Of a stretch of 5,988 bases of DNA, positions 5,168-5,988 are shown one piece after another. This DNA comes from Acidobacteriota bacterium. GTDB taxonomy: Bacteria; Acidobacteriota; Thermoanaerobaculia; Gp7-AA8. Both the position numbers and the translations under genes were made by a program. The stretch spans positions 1 to 5,988 of the forward strand of contig QHVY01000002.1 of the NCBI GenBank assembly GCA_003223695.1, given 5' to 3'. The stretch's first letter is position 1, and each line of letters opens with the position of its first letter. Under the pieces are notes generated by a model that ran no database searches, was not told the DNA's origin, and worked only from the letters and a program-made list of their open reading frames with translations.

Positions 5168-5980
5168 ATGTTCCGACTGAAAATCGCCGCGATCGCGCTG
5201 CTTCTCAGCGCAAGCTCACTGTTCGCTGTTGAGACGCCGATCGCCACGATTCTGTCGTACCACGAGGTCGTCCCTGGAGGCGTTCCGCCGTTCAAGACGC
5301 ACCCGCCGCCCGGTTTTCCAGACGTTCCGACCGAGGCGGATCGGTATACGCTGGATACGAAGGATTTCACCGCGCAGCTCGATTTCCTTGATCAGAACGG
5401 TTACCACGTCGTCCCTCTCGCCGACCTCGTCGATTACCTCAAGGGAAGCCGCGCTGATCTGCCGCCGAGGCCGGTAGTGATCACCGTCGACGATGGATAT
5501 CTGAGCACGTACAAAGAAATTTTTCCGCGGATGCGCGAACGGAAGTTGCCGTTCACATTCTTTATTTATCCGCAGATCGTCAACGTCGGAAAAAACTATG
5601 TGACCTGGGCGCAAGTGATCGAGATGGCGGACGCAGGAGTGGATATCGAGAGTCACACATTCACGCACGCCCTCCTGACCTTACAAATGCATAAGGACTT
5701 CACTGCCGAGGACTATGCGCAATTTCTCAGACACGAGCTGCTCGACAGCAAGACACTCATCGAAGCAAAAACTGGCAAGCCAGTCAGGTTCATCGCGTAC
5801 CCTTACAGTAATGTTGACTTCGCCGTGCAGCGGGCAGCGCGGCAGTACGGCTACGAAGGCGCTCTCTACGATCAGATGACGAAGGCTTTCATCAAGCCCA
5901 GCACTTCACCGATGAGCCTCGTCCGTTTCCCGATCCTCCACGACACCAGCCTCGACCAATTCAAGGCCGCGTTGCCATAG
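5168..5980 (+). CDS. Second secreted polysaccharide deacetylase (NodB/CE4), paralogue without Ig-like domain
   Basis: This 270-residue protein has a signal peptide at residues 1-20 (MFRLKIAAIALLLSASSLFA) and a NodB domain to its end. Key residues are TVDDGY with Asp108 and Asp109, the metal-binding HTFTH pair His163 and His167, and IAYPYSNVD. It is clearly related to the preceding gene: IATILSYH against GATILCYH, LPFTFFIYP against FPFTVFIYP, and EMADAGVDIESHTFTH against EMADGGVDIESHSYSH. It differs by a proline-rich insertion of about 18 residues (around 36-60), by ending just after the catalytic domain, and by His258, which aligns with Lys247 of its neighbour and may serve as the late catalytic histidine of CE4 enzymes (inference). 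ATG 5168 follows the previous stop by six bases with no clear ribosome site, so translational coupling is likely. The gene is complete; eight further bases reach the window edge. Confidence 0.9.
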   Translation: MFRLKIAAIALLLSASSLFAVETPIATILSYHEVVPGGVPPFKTHPPPGFPDVPTEADRYTLDTKDFTAQLDFLDQNGYHVVPLADLVDYLKGSRADLPPRPVVITVDDGYLSTYKEIFPRMRERKLPFTFFIYPQIVNVGKNYVTWAQVIEMADAGVDIESHTFTHALLTLQMHKDFTAEDYAQFLRHELLDSKTLIEAKTGKPVRFIAYPYSNVDFAVQRAARQYGYEGALYDQMTKAFIKPSTSPMSLVRFPILHDTSLDQFKAALP

Positions 5981-5988
5981 CCAACCTC

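Overview
The window is a GC-rich bacterial chromosomal segment with two divergent gene blocks. No rRNA, tRNA, CRISPR array, transposase or phage gene was seen. The heptanucleotide repeats, an Ig-like domain on a polysaccharide deacetylase and a YfgM-type TPR anchor would fit a soil or sediment lineage such as Acidobacteriota. No marker gene is present, so that assignment is a weak inference.

Minus-strand block (3834 down to 1), five co-directional genes in transcription order: (1) a single-pass membrane TPR protein; (2) a membrane family 2 glycosyltransferase; (3) a ferritin-like/bacterioferritin-type gene that is broken, its two halves lying in different frames; (4) an HtrA/DegP-type trypsin-like protease with one PDZ domain and no signal peptide; (5) the N-terminal part of an unrecognised protein that runs off the left edge. 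Gaps are short (about 13 to 76 bases), so an operon starting from a good sigma70-like promoter at 3867-3895 is plausible.

Plus-strand block (3974 to 5980): two tandem, paralogous, probably secreted polysaccharide deacetylases (NodB/CE4 fold) separated by 6 bases. The first carries a C-terminal Ig-like domain and the second does not. A candidate extended -10 promoter and a GC-rich hairpin abutting the ribosome binding site lie in the 139-base divergent region.

The most unusual structure is a pair of heptanucleotide repeat elements, both between minus-strand genes and both arranged as inverted arms that can fold back. One (TTGGCCG-like heptads, 1270-1365) starts right after the ferritin-like stop codon and runs into the protease gene, where it encodes residues 5-13. 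The other (AGGACTG heptads, 3061-3122) makes a perfect 16-bp hairpin where the glycosyltransferase's ribosome binding site should be. I see no evidence of a wholly new multi-gene system. The repeats, the split ferritin-like gene and the deacetylase pair are the points worth following up.
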